A stretch of DNA of 54,600 nt, taken from assembly GCA_001969505.1 (NCBI GenBank), contig LSSK01000205.1, positions 1 through 54,600 on the forward strand, given 5' to 3'. Every line of letters starts with the position of its first letter. The first letter of the stretch is position 1. A program made the position numbers and the translations under genes. Origin of the DNA: Zancudomyces culisetae (lineage: Eukaryota; Kickxellomycota; Harpellomycetes; Harpellales; Legeriomycetaceae). Below are positions 43,745 through 54,600 of the stretch, one piece after another. A model generated the notes under the pieces. It was given only the letters and a program-made list of their open reading frames with translations. It was not told where the DNA came from and searched no databases.

Positions 43745-44999
43745 ATGGATGGTCACGAAGAATATAGCCAAACAATCAGTGAAAATTCGGTTTCCCCTGA
43801 ACAAACTATAGGTGATTCATTTAGAAGGATTGATCAGAGGGATCAAGCCAAAAAGAAATTCAGGGTAAAATACCCACCAAACCAGTCGATCATAGAAAAA
43901 GTTGTAGAGCATTTTGAATTTATCCCAATCAATTTCATTGACGAAATAACAAACTCGGCGAACGATTCCATATATCAACTTACAAATGAACTTAAAACAC
44001 GTATCGAGAGCCAATTGGGAGTAAGCGAAGAAACGGATAAGGTACACCTTTTGCCTTAATATTATCTCTGAAACAAAAAATATAAATAACATTTTAGCTT
44101 GAAATTCAAATATAGGCTATTCATGAATTGGAAACTCTGCTAGAACATAGCGTAGACAATGCATTTGATCACTTTGAACTGTATGCCCTACGAAACATTT
44201 TCAACATTCCCGATGGTTTAGAAAAATACATTGAATTTCCGTACTCTAATGTAAGCATTCTCGCTAGTACCATACCAGCCTACTTGTAGTGGCAACCATT
44301 CGAGTTTTCATTGTTAATCGCATACGATCTTTCTTTAACTTATCACACGATGAAACAAACACGGTTACCAATCATAGCTTAACATAATAATAATCTAATA
44401 AATAACAAACAGAAACATGCAGTGAGCGAAAACGGAGTGGATAGCAATGAAAAAGTTCAAGAACTGGTTGAAGTTTATAAGGACTTGTATAAGGTATTCA
44501 CAATTTGTCTATTCATAGATACTCTGTCCACTAGACTGATCATTCAGTTGATTGGAAAATATATATATATATTGAGAAATATATAATTTGCTATTAATAC
44601 TGACAACTAACATTCTATAATGTATATCAGGAGAAGCAGCTTGGAGTAACATTAGAAAATACACTTTCGGAGCTTGAGCACCAGGTGAAGGCTCTAAGGG
44701 ATTTAGACCAAGCACTAAAACAAATAAACCTTGTATCAGAAAATTCTCAAAGTGACGGCTCCGGTATTTCACGTAAGCTTAGTATTTTTTCTTCTTCTGT
44801 AATAGTGGTATTTATAACTTTATTTTTTGTTGAAATAGCACAAGAAATGGCAGATAACCTAACTCGTATTCAGGCACAATTAAACCAGATCAGCTCAGTC
44901 TCCTCCCAAATCGAAAAACTAACACGAAGCGATGACTTTATTAAATCTACCCAGACTTTTTCGGGGATAGACAAGCTAATATCACATTTTGATGTGTGA
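43745..44999 (+). CDS. MTW1: Kinetochore protein MTW1/MIS12, five exons
   Basis: Subunit of the MIND/MIS12 complex linking the inner kinetochore to KNL1/NDC80. Exons: 43745-44041, 44116-44250, 44413-44493, 44631-44772, 44839-44999; 271 residues (yeast Mtw1 289), phases 0, 0, 0 and 1. The Mis12 domain signature is in exon 1: VVEHFEFIPINFIDEITNSA followed by NDSIYQLTNEL. Exon 2 gives a helix and the FELYALRNIFNIP-E-YI-FPY segment typical of the family. Exons 3-5 are coiled-coil (YKDLYK, then LSELEHQVKALRDLDQALKQ) with a C-terminal tail. The ATG at 43745 is the first in frame; the open frame upstream has no ATG. Exon 4-5 junction (phase 1) is the least certain. Confidence 0.86.
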
Positions 45000-45562
45000 A
45001 ACTTGGTGTATTTTTTTCTTGCTATATCCTCACCTTCCATATTTTAATTAGCTTTGTAATCTTTTGTTTGTATTTAAAAGTGTACCCTTTTGCGCTTTTT
45101 GCATGGAATCGGAACATAAAAAAATGTGAAATATGTATTAAACATCACCAACCTACTGGAATTTCTGATGGTGAGATGAAAAACAGTACAGCTGGTAAGA
45201 AACCACATGTAGGTGTAATATTACGAAGTTTCAAAATTATTCCAGAGACAGCACCACATTCATTAGGAAATACATGGTGAGTATAGTAGTGGTTTATCAC
45301 CATTCATATATCAAAAGATAGTTGCAATATTACTAAAAAGAACTTTGTTATTTCTTATAATGCTAGCTAGCTGCGTCCGATTTTGCCGCTAAGGCCGCTT
45401 ATTACTATTATTATTTTTAACTGAATAAATTACCAGAAAATCCCAAAATACATATTAATTTTTCCACGTTTAACAATCTTAAAAAATAATCAAACTCCAC
45501 ATTACTTTGATTAAATTAACAAAAAAAAACACATGAAATAGTCTACCGAATGCTAACACAGA
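45000..45562. other. Intergenic between MTW1 and the ten-exon gene
   Basis: 563 bp. A plus-strand ORF (45010-45280) overlaps it but lacks any motif and is not called. Presumed promoter of the next gene. Confidence 0.45.
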
Positions 45563-48189
45563 ATGGAATTCAAAAGCATTCCAAAAGGAATGTTAGAATT
45601 AACGCTAGGAAACATCTACTTGGAGATTTGCAAGCGTGCTAACACAGGCGGAAAAAAGATAAAATACCTGCTAGATACATACTCGGAATTCGAATCGCAT
45701 CTAACCCAGCTGGCACACAAGGTATACGAAATAAAATACATATCTGACCTATTTTTGCACGCTGTAGAGTTTGTTCTTGAGGTTTTATTAGTTTGAACGC
45801 GTGTCGTATTTACCGTTTAAGAGCAAGTGCTATTCAGGATACTTTTTGTTTGATAAAACACACAGACAACACTTTTTTTTATATTAGGACGGATACGAAA
45901 TGGAGTACGAAAAAACCAAAGAGAAGCTGTGCATAGCTATTATCCAAATATACATTATCCATAAACTTGGAAACGAGGAATTGGTCAAACAGGATGCTTT
46001 ATCAATTCCGATGATGGATATAATTAATGAATCGCTTAATAAGTGCGCTACAAATGCAGAAAATACCAAAATTTTGAAAATATTTGCAACACGGCTTGAT
46101 ATAATGAGACTAAAAAAAGTAAGCTCCTGAAATATATTAAGGTTTTACGGTATATCCTGCTGCTACTACTACTACTATCAACTACTACTATTTCTAATAC
46201 AAAATATGTTATTTTTCTATCTACCTGAGCTAGATTGAAAAAAGCAAAGCTATCCAGCTACTGGATAATATTTTATTATACCCGGATAATCTCCACGAGA
46301 AGAAAAACCCTGTATATAAGAAATCTGACAATTGTGCTGAGGAAATCGACGAAAACGTGCGTATTTTGAAGTTTGTTCCTAGCATGATCAATAAACCTCT
46401 GTGCTTCAGGCTTGACTTGATCTGTATTATATTTTATTTTTATAAATATAATAGGTGGCTTTTATGGATAATATAGTTGACTTGGAGAGTGTGTGGACCG
46501 ATTCTGTTGCAAACTCTATCAAGGTTTGTTGCACTGTTCTCATATTATATATTATATACTCTATCTTTAATTTGATACCAGGGCTTGAATAGCTAGAATA
46601 TGATTGAGATACCAACAAAAATAAAATAGACATTGACCTCAGACGAAAATTTTGCCAGAAAACTGGTGATGAATACGCTAGAACTTTCCATGTTGGGGCC
46701 AATCACATTATCTAAACAAAATGTAACTATTTTTTGAAGGATATAATCGTAGCTATTATATATGACTGGGCTTTTTCAGTGTTGGTGAACTGGGAATGAT
46801 ACGTATTTGAAAAACGATATAATATTATAGAAAACGGCCAAGCTACTTGATCTTGTTAAGGACTTTAGTGTATTATTTGCTCCATTTTGTGATAAATCTG
46901 GTCTTTATCTTGAAAATTGCTTTGAGTTATTAACAGTCATTTGTAAAAGGCACCTTGATAAAAAAACCTTCAACAGGTAACAGTACACACATCTACTTTT
47001 TACAACGGCCCATAAATTTATTGCATGGCATATTGGATTATGTATATGTTTATAGATGCATCTATATATAAGAGTGTATATCTTAGACCTTGATATTCAA
47101 GTATGACTCTATAAAACATACCAATTAGGACACTCCAGGGCCTATTGGTTGGTCTAAGCAACACATTATCTCATAATAGAATTATTGAGCTCTTTTTTGC
47201 AAGAATTGAGGATATAAGTACAGAGACGTTTTATAAATACCTCAATGCCACCGAATCTCTATGCAGAAAAAATGAGTCAATACGAAATGTTCGTGACTAT
47301 CACGCTAAAATGGTAAAAAAATTTTTGAATGTATTTTTATCGCGTTTGTATAGATATCGGCAATATTTACAATTAATGCTTTTGAGTATCTGATTTCACC
47401 TGTTAGCGGGAATCAATGCAGAAAATTTTTTAACAGAAAATAACCAAATGCTTAACTGGCTACATTTTAATAGACGTGTGTATTATTTAAAACCTTAATA
47501 ATGAGGAATATAATCAGTGTACCAGATTTCAAGATTGAACTTTCATCATTTTGCTTGTCAAACACAAGTATAAGAGAAGCTATAGATTTATACTCCTTGA
47601 TATCGGAACAGATATGATAGTACGGAAAGGCCTGCTTAACACCCAAAAGAACAAAGTATAATTGTTTCGTTTAAAGACTTTTTTATTTTTTATTTTGCTG
47701 CAACACCCTCACTATAAGCTAGCCCTGAGTATGGTATAACATTCTCTTTTATCTATTTTTGTATTTTTATTCGTTTTAGCTGTTTGCCCAAAATTGGCCA
47801 ACGAAAAATAAGACACAAAACGATATCTACATTGCGCACAAGAAGTTGCCTGGTAACTTTGGATATACTATGTTCAAAATATGTATACCTTAACGAAGTT
47901 GTAATTTTCTGCGTTTGGGTTCACTTTTTAATGAGAACTGCAATAGTCAACTTTTTGGAGTGCTAATTACTTGTTGTGCTTTCAATGAGGGGAATGGAGC
48001 TTGGAAGACGTGAAGCATTTTAAAATAAATTCTTTTCTGCAAAATACATTTTTTACTTTCCATGTAAATAATAGCCTGGCAGAGTATATGAAAATAGGAC
48101 ACATACTAGGATCTTATCTGCAAACCCACAACCTTTTGCTAAAAATAGATGTTTTAAACAGCATGAAAAATGCAACATTTCTGGGTTAG
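45563..48189 (+). CDS. Unrecognised helical protein, ten exons
   Basis: Exons inferred: 45563-45721, 45888-46118, 46234-46356, 46455-46523, 46630-46722, 46831-46976, 47129-47312, 47526-47567, 47780-47852, 47990-48189. Their lengths sum to 1320 nt, 439 residues, and all nine junction phases fit (seven in phase 0). Most exons end in AAG, AAA or CAA before a GT donor, and acceptors end TAG or CAG except the last (TGAG), so the last two or three junctions are less sure. The protein is almost entirely predicted helix, rich in Leu, Ile, Lys and Glu with few Gly/Pro, as in HEAT/ARM-like scaffolds; no signal peptide or transmembrane segment. I do not recognise a family. It is co-oriented with MTW1 and RMD5 but has its own spacing. 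It could be a fast-evolving homologue of a conserved scaffold subunit. Confidence 0.6.
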
Positions 48190-48760
48190 GAGTATGTAAC
48201 CACATGCACTAACAATAGATGACACCCCCCCCCAACCTATACAACTGAGGAACAGGAAAATGAAATGGGAGAATGAGATAAACACGTTTCCAGACGTTAC
48301 AAGTATACTTTTGTTTTTATATTTTCCTTCCTCTTCCCATTACTTGTGGTTTTTTCTGGGGGTGCGAGTACTAGTCAGCATACTTTAGCCAGAGTATTAC
48401 AATTAATATTTTTGGGAGAAGGTGGAGCTTTTTTTTTGCAATTATTTTCTGCATCCAATTTTTAGAAGCGGAGTGCAATTGTAAACATTTACGAGTAAAG
48501 GAAAGGTGCAAATTGAATAACTGAGAAGTTCTCTCTGGTTTTCTCTCCTCCAATAAACAATCCACTGGGTCGTAAAACCAGAGCCCAGAACCAGCAAATA
48601 AAATGCTGGCTATTATTGGGGCTTTGGAAAAAAAGCGGTTTATTAACACAAATAAAAAGCCAAAAGCACAAAGTTTAATTAAAGAAAAGGATTCAAGCTC
48701 TGTTCATTAGAATTAGACGTTTTTTAAATTGAAACGCAGGCGACAAAATTGTACAAAGGT
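48190..48760. other. Intergenic, RMD5 upstream region
   Basis: 571 bp with a C9 run at 48225-48233. A GTATGT donor-like site follows the previous stop by 2-3 bp (48191-48196); no exon uses it in my model. No gene. Confidence 0.5.
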
Positions 48761-50224
48761 ATGGACGTTATCTTGAAGGAAAACATAAGATTGCTAAAGG
48801 TTCAAAATGACGCTAGAGCATACTGTGAAAATACTATCGATGCGCTGATAAACAAAGTTCAAGAGGCGAAAAGGTTAAAACAGCAGGGAGGTGGTAAGTG
48901 TTAGTGTTCATCTACATGCGAACACAGGTGATAAATGGTATACCATTTAATAACTGGGAAATCGCCAGAAACTGGGGCTATATACAAAACATTTTTTTAA
49001 ATGGCCTAAACCTAAAGGTGAAAATGATAATATAGATGGACCAGATTTACAGGAACTAGAAAAAAACACTGCGACCACGTTAGAAGGCCTAAAGCACAAA
49101 CATCGAGAGTTATATCAAAATGTGTCTAAGCAGGGAAAGGCGCTTGATAAGGTAGTTTTTTATTTTATTTTGACAGATTGTGTTGGTGTTTATATTGAAA
49201 GAACAAACCAAATATCGTGCTATAATCTGGAACATAATAGGTGTTCAAAATGGATTTAAATACAATAAGCCAAGATGAAAGTCCTTTTGATAAACGACCA
49301 GGAATAATTGACAAGCAAGTGGCGATGCACTTTTTGCGAAATGGGAAGTTTGCGATTGCAGAAGAGTTTATACGAGAAGCAAAGGTAGATATAACACCAG
49401 AGTTCAAGAAGCAGTTCAAACAATTACGAGACATAGTCAACGAGCTGGAAGAACACCAGCTGAACTCGGCTTTTCACTGGGTTAAACAGCATCAAAAAGA
49501 ACTAGAGAAATATGGACTCAAACTGGAATTTGAATTACACAAACACAAGTATTTGATGTATTTATATGAAGGAAAAACACGAGAAGCGTGTGTATATTCA
49601 ACAAAACATCTTTCGAAGTATCTTAAGCCAACAGCAATTACAGCAAGGTCATCTACATACCAAGATGCAACACAAGGAGAACCACCCACATCAGAAATGG
49701 AACCACACCCATATGCTGCAGAGACACGAAAGCTGATGGGTGCGCTTGTATACGCAAAACGGTTGGCAGACTCGCCATACAAAGATCTTTTCACTAGTCA
49801 TTCATGGAAGTTACTGATTCACCAATTCAGTCAGGCCTTTTGTGTATTGTCGGGGCTCCCCTTGAATCCACCGTTAGCAATAATATCAGATGCAGGGGTC
49901 ATCGCTCTGCCTGTAATATCCAAGATGTCTCAGCTAATGCGTGATAAAAAAGCGGACTGGTCAACTCAAACAGAGCTGGCTGCTGAGATTCAACTACCTG
50001 ATAACCTCTGCTTCCATTCTGTCTTTGCATGTCCAGTAAGCAAAGAACAATCGACCGAGCTGAACCCACCTATGATGCTGCCGTGTGGCCACGTAATCTG
50101 TAAGGAAAGTTTGGAGAAACTGGCGGGTTCTGCGAGACCATCTTTGTCAACTGGAAGCCGTTTCAAGTGCCCATACTGTCCAGGAACATCCACTGTATCT
50201 GATGCAAAAAGCGTGTTTTTTTAA
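48761..50224 (+). CDS. RMD5: GID/CTLH ubiquitin ligase RING subunit RMD5 (GID2), three exons
   Basis: Catalytic RING subunit, with FYV10/GID9, of the GID E3 ligase that degrades gluconeogenic enzymes when glucose returns. Exons 48761-48893, 49018-49151, 49241-50224 (phases 1 and 0), 416 residues versus 421 in yeast. The first two exons are coiled-coil. Exon 3 starts VFKMDLNTISQDE and contains the LisH (RPGIIDKQVAMHFLRNGKF), the CTLH helix region (FKQLRDIVNELEEHQLNSA) and CRA, then the C-terminal degenerate RING (~350-405): HSVFACPVSKEQS, PCGHVICKESLEKL and FKCPYCP, ending DAKSVFF as in RMND5 proteins. The single HxC/C pattern is the family's atypical RING, not damage. It is the natural partner of a glycogen/gluconeogenic programme, but proximity to GSY is not evidence of co-regulation. 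Confidence 0.95.
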
Positions 50225-50639
50225 AAAACAAAAAAAAATATCCGTCCTGTTCTCTACATTCAGCTGCCCTTTTTCGGGTTGGCGGTTTTTCAATCCAACG
50301 AAGCAAGAGCGTGTCTTGAGGTGGGATTTTAGGGGAGATTTGTAATTTATGTATACTCATATCTTCATGACATTTGTCTCGTTTCAAAAAATATCTTTAG
50401 TGAGTATATTTTTAGCCTAAAGTCGGCGAACCGATTGAAAATACAATATAAAACAGAATAAATTTATAAAAAATACATTAACAAAACCCTAACTCGAGAA
50501 TAAAAGTCATTCTGGTATTCATAGTAAACCAAACCAAACCAAACCATAAAGGGTTGCGATAACCACCAAAGTAGATGGCTTATCACATACAGATTTTCGT
50601 TTGTCCAGTATGTTCTCGTATGTGATTTAAATTCTTCGA
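50225..50639. other. Convergent intergenic region
   Basis: 415 bp between RMD5 (+) and the small C2H2-like gene (-). Includes an ACCAA tandem (50529-50545). No gene. Confidence 0.55.
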
Positions 50640-50861
50640 TTAGCTAGGTCTCGACCTAAATCGAAACGAAACTGGCTTGTCAAGCCCAAATACTGGCCTC
50701 TCGAACCCCAACTGTGTGTGATACTGTGAAACATTCGCTCTATACTTTTCTATGAGGTTTTTTTGATACTCCAGCTTTGCATGTGTTGGGTCAAAGTTGA
50801 GGTGATCAAAATACATGTTTATAGAGTCTGTTCTAAATCCACAGGTAGGACAGGCGTTCAT
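50640..50861 (-). CDS. Small C2H2-type zinc-binding protein (73 aa)
   Basis: ATG 50861 to stop at 50640. Opens MNACPTCGFRTDSINMYFDH, giving Cys4, Cys7, His20 and His27: a C-x2-C-x12-H-x6-H arrangement close to a C2H2 finger. A helical, Lys/Glu-rich segment (YQKNLIEKYRANVSQYH) and a basic Arg/Phe-rich tail ending in FRFRSRPS follow. Family not recognised. The codons read as coding and the motif is compact at the N-terminus, so a real small gene is likely, but extra exons cannot be excluded. Confidence 0.5.
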   Translation of the reverse strand: MNACPTCGFRTDSINMYFDHLNFDPTHAKLEYQKNLIEKYRANVSQYHTQLGFERPVFGLDKPVSFRFRSRPS

Positions 50862-53800
50862 TTTAGGCTATTAGTCTTTGTTTTTGTGTTTCCAGTGATA
50901 TAATATTACAATACTGCTTGCTTGTGTTTTCCTCTTATTAGCCAGGATACTCTGCACTCTTCTTGTATGCTACCTATGCTCGTGGTGTTATGACAATACC
51001 TTTAGAATACTACAATGAGGTTGGCACTTTTTCTTCGAAACCTCTAGTTTAGGAAAAACTCATGGAATCAAGGAGGTGTATATTTAAAGAAAAGCTGGTG
51101 CCGACATACGACGTTTTATTTAAACACTACCTTGACTTCTGATATACTTGAAACCCACTAAAGTCTCCTTTTTTTTTCGTAATGTTTTAACTCTGCTGTT
51201 AGGTAAGATTAAATATTGTTACTATTTTCATTGGCGAAAAAAAAAATATATTGATTTATCGCTTAGGTCAAATTATATAATAAATCAGAGTGTAATACCT
51301 TCAAAAGGACCACCCGAGTTACCACTGTCTAGTATATTGATTCTCCCGCTTATGTAATAACACTGGAAATGCTATTATGATAAGAGCTGTTGCAAACACA
51401 GTATACTGTAGTCTTGTATTTTTCTAAAACCACATGAAAAAAAACTGGCTGTTTATATTTAGATAAATCTTCAAGTTGACCAACTTGTCCCTCGTTTGCT
51501 TTGATCAATCCTGGGCTATTTCAAATAATATTCCATGTGAGGTAGCAACACAATGGCAATTTGTTATTTCCTATTTTTCTTTTTGTAATTCTATTTATAA
51601 AACAAAATACATTCGTGATTTTCTTTTTCGTTAATTGCTGAAAAAAAAATTTTTTTCTGTGAATAGCATTAAAAAATGCAATATTAAAATTTTAAATGAG
51701 GGGTTGAAAAATGGAAATTTTCCAATAGAAAGCTCTCGATTCATGGAGCCAGGTGTAGGATCCTCTTCTCCTCCTCCTCCAATTTAGTCTATCTATAATT
51801 TTATGAAAAGCAAATCAAAACTGAACAAAATCGCATTTAATTTATGTCCCAAAAATACCACAGTGTTTTGTTCTAACCCCCTCCTCCATTATTCGGTTTT
51901 GGAACATTAAAACAGCATGAAAAAAAAAACCAAACCCCTATTTTTGTACACTCTGCTTCCCCAAACTCAAACTGCAAGACCTTGCTACCTTTGTTTCGTT
52001 TTGGTTTTGTTGTCTCGGGTTTCAGGTTGTAGGAAACCTGTACACTTTTCTTGAAAATCTGCTCACATTTCCTTTACGTAAACTAAACCATTTAATTTCA
52101 GAAAAGCATGAAAAAATGAAAATGAAGCAAAAATGAAAAACCTTGGACTGTTTTCTTTTTTTTTTTGATGAATGCAGGTTCATTGTCCTTCCAGCCTGCA
52201 ACATTTTTGTCAAATAAAAGTTAATTACCAGATAATTTGTTCGGATATTTGACGCCTGCAAATTTTTTCTCCAATAAACTTTGCCAAAAAGAAAAAAGAT
52301 GAGTATGCGTTATCATGGTAGCGAAATATTGAAGTAAAACACAAGTTTTTCGATATTGGTATTCATAATCTAAATAGGTTTGGCCTTGATTTGTGGGATG
52401 AGTGTATTAAATACCGAAACAGATTTTGTCTAAGTATCGCTAATCAAACTGCTTGAAGTTATGCAAATGTTACAGCGGTCTAGCTTTTGTTTAGTTTTAT
52501 TGATGGCCATCGATTTTTTAAAGCAACTTAGAGGTGAACACTATATTAAAAAAAAGCCTTCAGAATGCATAAAGTCAAGACTCAGGCTGGCATAAGGCTG
52601 ATCATGTTGGTCAGATTAGCTCAAAATTTGCACAAAAAAAGATCCAAGGAGCTGGGTTCTTTTCCTCGCAATTTCTAGTCAGCAGTTGCTACTGCGACCT
52701 ATTTCCCAAACTGGGAACAAGTTAGTCATACGTATACCACATGCTCTAATATATTCTTGGAAATAAAAGAAATGAATTAAAAACAGTCTTAATTTTATCA
52801 AGCTATGATAATCAACAAAACAAAATCAATAGAGGTGAAGTGGTACCACCATGTGAAGATCTTTTCTCCTCTCTTGTTCCAATCATGTCACATCACGGTT
52901 TGACATTTGTTTTGGTTCATACAGAGCAAGTATAACAACCATCTTAAAAATATTCACAATATTGTGGTACTTTTTGGTTTAAATACCAGACAATACGACA
53001 AATAAACTACAAGAATATTAGTCTGTATAATACAGTACTTTTTTTATCTGCCCAGAACGAGTAGCATATAATATTATACGTACCAAATACTTAGATATAC
53101 AATTTAATAAGCAAACCGAACATGGTCATTAAATAACCAACTAGACTACATCTATTTTATGTGAGGTTTATCATTATTATAAAAAACAAAAGAAATGCCG
53201 TTTTTAGACATAACAATCTATTTCAAAGCAAAACTCTTATTAGCTGAGTGGATAACTGATTTTTTATCTTTGTCCTTCAATATACCAACTTGTTTCGTTA
53301 ATCTATCTCCTTCTTTTTGTTCATTGCGTTTAAAATAGACTTAATTTTGTGTAACCCACATGAACGCTGTGACTCTTTATTTAGTGATACAACCAAATCA
53401 GGTTTTTAGAAAAAAAAGATCAGGCTGCTTCAAACATCGCAGCTAAAATAAACGCAACAAAAAAATTTCTTGCTCTTATATAATCACAGGGCTTCAAATG
53501 CAAAGGCAAATTAATTGTGTAACTTCAATCAAGACACGTGAACCTAGGTGGTACAACAAAGTACGTTAAAAACACATTGGCTCCACAATAATGCAAAAGC
53601 TGCAAAAGAGTTGGGGAGGAAGAAATGCAAATTTCTGGAGTTCTTCAAGAACCAGTACGACCCGCTTGATTGTCCGGCAATGAAAAACATAAGATATTAT
53701 ATACAGTGGTTTCAAGTACATTAAAAGTATGCTCTATTGGTTTATAAGCTGTATACATCCCATCACGTTTTATCAAATACGTTAATAAATGGGCACTAAG

Positions 53801-54600
53801 CAGCATTATAACCGTTAACCCAAATTGGCAAGTATTTGAGCGTGGAAAAACCCCGTCTCCATTTGCTCTAACTACTCGACTCATAGGTTAGAACGGAGAT
53901 ATTGTAATGTTTGATTAGTATACAAAGCCATATTGCTTGTAATTTGTTATATTCCCCTGGTTTATCTATTAAGCTAATTGCCATCCTCCCCCAACGATAA
54001 CAAAATGTATTTAAAAATGCTAATCTGTCCCTTCTTGCCGAGAGTCCCGTCTATTTCAGTTCAGACTTTTCCACAATTTTTGTTCTTTGCTCTTTGGTTA
54101 TTAGCATTGCAACACCACAAATAAATATATTGGGTGTATACCAACAAAACTCAGTCTATTTAGAGTAGTTAAACATAATCTAGATAACATTAAAATGTGT
54201 TTCACCAACCAACTACGGTGCAAGTTCTAGAAGCCCAGTAGCACTAACCTAAGCACGTACCTATAGGATTTTTTAAGAGGTATGTTGATGTCAAAATATG
54301 TAATACAGGCTAAACACCGATACTCTAATATTTGTGAGCTAATTGTGGTTCGCAGTTATCAAAGAATTCATTATAACCTATAAATACCTGTGAAGTATAG
54401 GGACCTCTCCCATGAATGGTCATCACATAGCTAAATGTAAATGTAAATAATATGCATCCAGACCCAAGTATATATGAATGTGGAAATTTGCTTCATCCTA
54501 CCTCGATTCCGCCCCGTTCTTGTACTCCTTGCAAAACCACGCTCAGTTAGATTGTGTTATTTTTAGAAGGAGTGGGTACAGCAGAACGTGTATTTTATAT
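50862..54600. other. Large gene-poor interval to window end
   Basis: 3.7 kb with no convincing gene apart from a possible membrane exon (51308-51397). Repeated short A/T runs. A 79-codon minus-strand ORF at 53645-53884 has no motif. A gene may continue beyond the window edge but I see no coding signal reaching it. Confidence 0.5.
51308..51397 (-). CDS. Possible C-terminal membrane exon of an unidentified small protein
   Basis: After a TTTTAG acceptor-like site (around 51437) the minus strand reads an open frame with a hydrophobic helix (YTVFATALIIIAFPVLL) followed by a charged, polar end HKRENQYTRQW and a stop near 51308-51316. This looks like a small single-pass (mitochondrial or ER) membrane protein terminus. 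An upstream candidate exon (51447-51500) has the frame GLIKANEGQVGQLEDLSKY but I could not join it in phase. Boundaries approximate; may be chance. Confidence 0.2.

Noticed and set aside
28789-54600. Search by eye for tRNA genes (B-box-like GGTTCRANTCC) and other RNA genes
   Set aside because: No sequence with a paired A box/B box at proper spacing was seen; one partial match near 27680 (and its duplicate) has no A box.
1-54600. CRISPR array, bacterial operon or phage features
   Set aside because: The sequence is eukaryotic (introns, nuclear gene families); no regularly spaced repeats seen.

Overview
The window looks like nuclear DNA from an ascomycete yeast (Saccharomycotina). It is AT-rich, and the recognisable genes are conserved eukaryotic and yeast housekeeping genes: SNF8/VPS22, RRP14/SURF6, TAM41, KIN28/CDK7, glycogen synthase, mitoribosomal mL46, MTW1/MIS12, RMD5/GID2 and U5-40K. 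Introns are unusually common for a budding yeast. I placed 38 from splice signals, reading phase and protein homology, with up to nine in one gene. A U5-40K WD40 protein (absent from S. cerevisiae) and a probable pallidin-like BLOC-1 subunit are present, and CTG falls on conserved leucines (SNF8, KIN28). Together these suggest an early-branching, intron-rich lineage with the standard CUG code. The species cannot be fixed from the sequence alone.

Layout. 1-4.4 kb has no solid gene; it holds opposed G-quadruplex-like tracts and a decayed fragment resembling copia retrotransposon RNase H. 4.4-10.3 kb carries two secreted paralogues with a GDSL/SGNH fold on either side of SNF8; both have lost all three catalytic residues. 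10.5-18.8 kb: a BLOC1S6-like gene, a large SMYD (SET+MYND) protein, RRP14 and TAM41. 19.4-25.4 kb: the last exon of a small CX9C protein, a secreted GH19 chitinase-like protein (unusual for a yeast) and a Ser/Thr-rich single-pass membrane protein. 25.9-27.5 kb: a basic-amino-acid-type permease. 27.6-28.8 kb: a 332-N gap flanked by two identical 428-bp copies, almost certainly a false duplication at a contig join. 30.4-38.4 kb: KIN28, a stand-alone tubulin-tyrosine-ligase-like protein, mL46 and glycogen synthase. 41.9-50.9 kb: U5-40K, MTW1, an unrecognised ten-exon gene, RMD5 and a 73-residue C2H2-type protein. The rest (38.4-41.9 and 50.9-54.6 kb) is largely empty.

The genes do not form an operon or a single pathway. 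Two themes stand out. Most conserved intracellular genes are split by introns, whereas the GDSL pair, the SMYD gene, the GH19 gene, the permease and the TTL-like gene are single-exon. Several secreted or surface proteins (two GDSL-like, GH19-like, Ser/Thr-rich type I membrane protein) lie within 21 kb of each other among housekeeping genes. The most novel items are the catalytically dead GDSL surface-protein pair, the yeast GH19 protein and the unidentified ten-exon gene.
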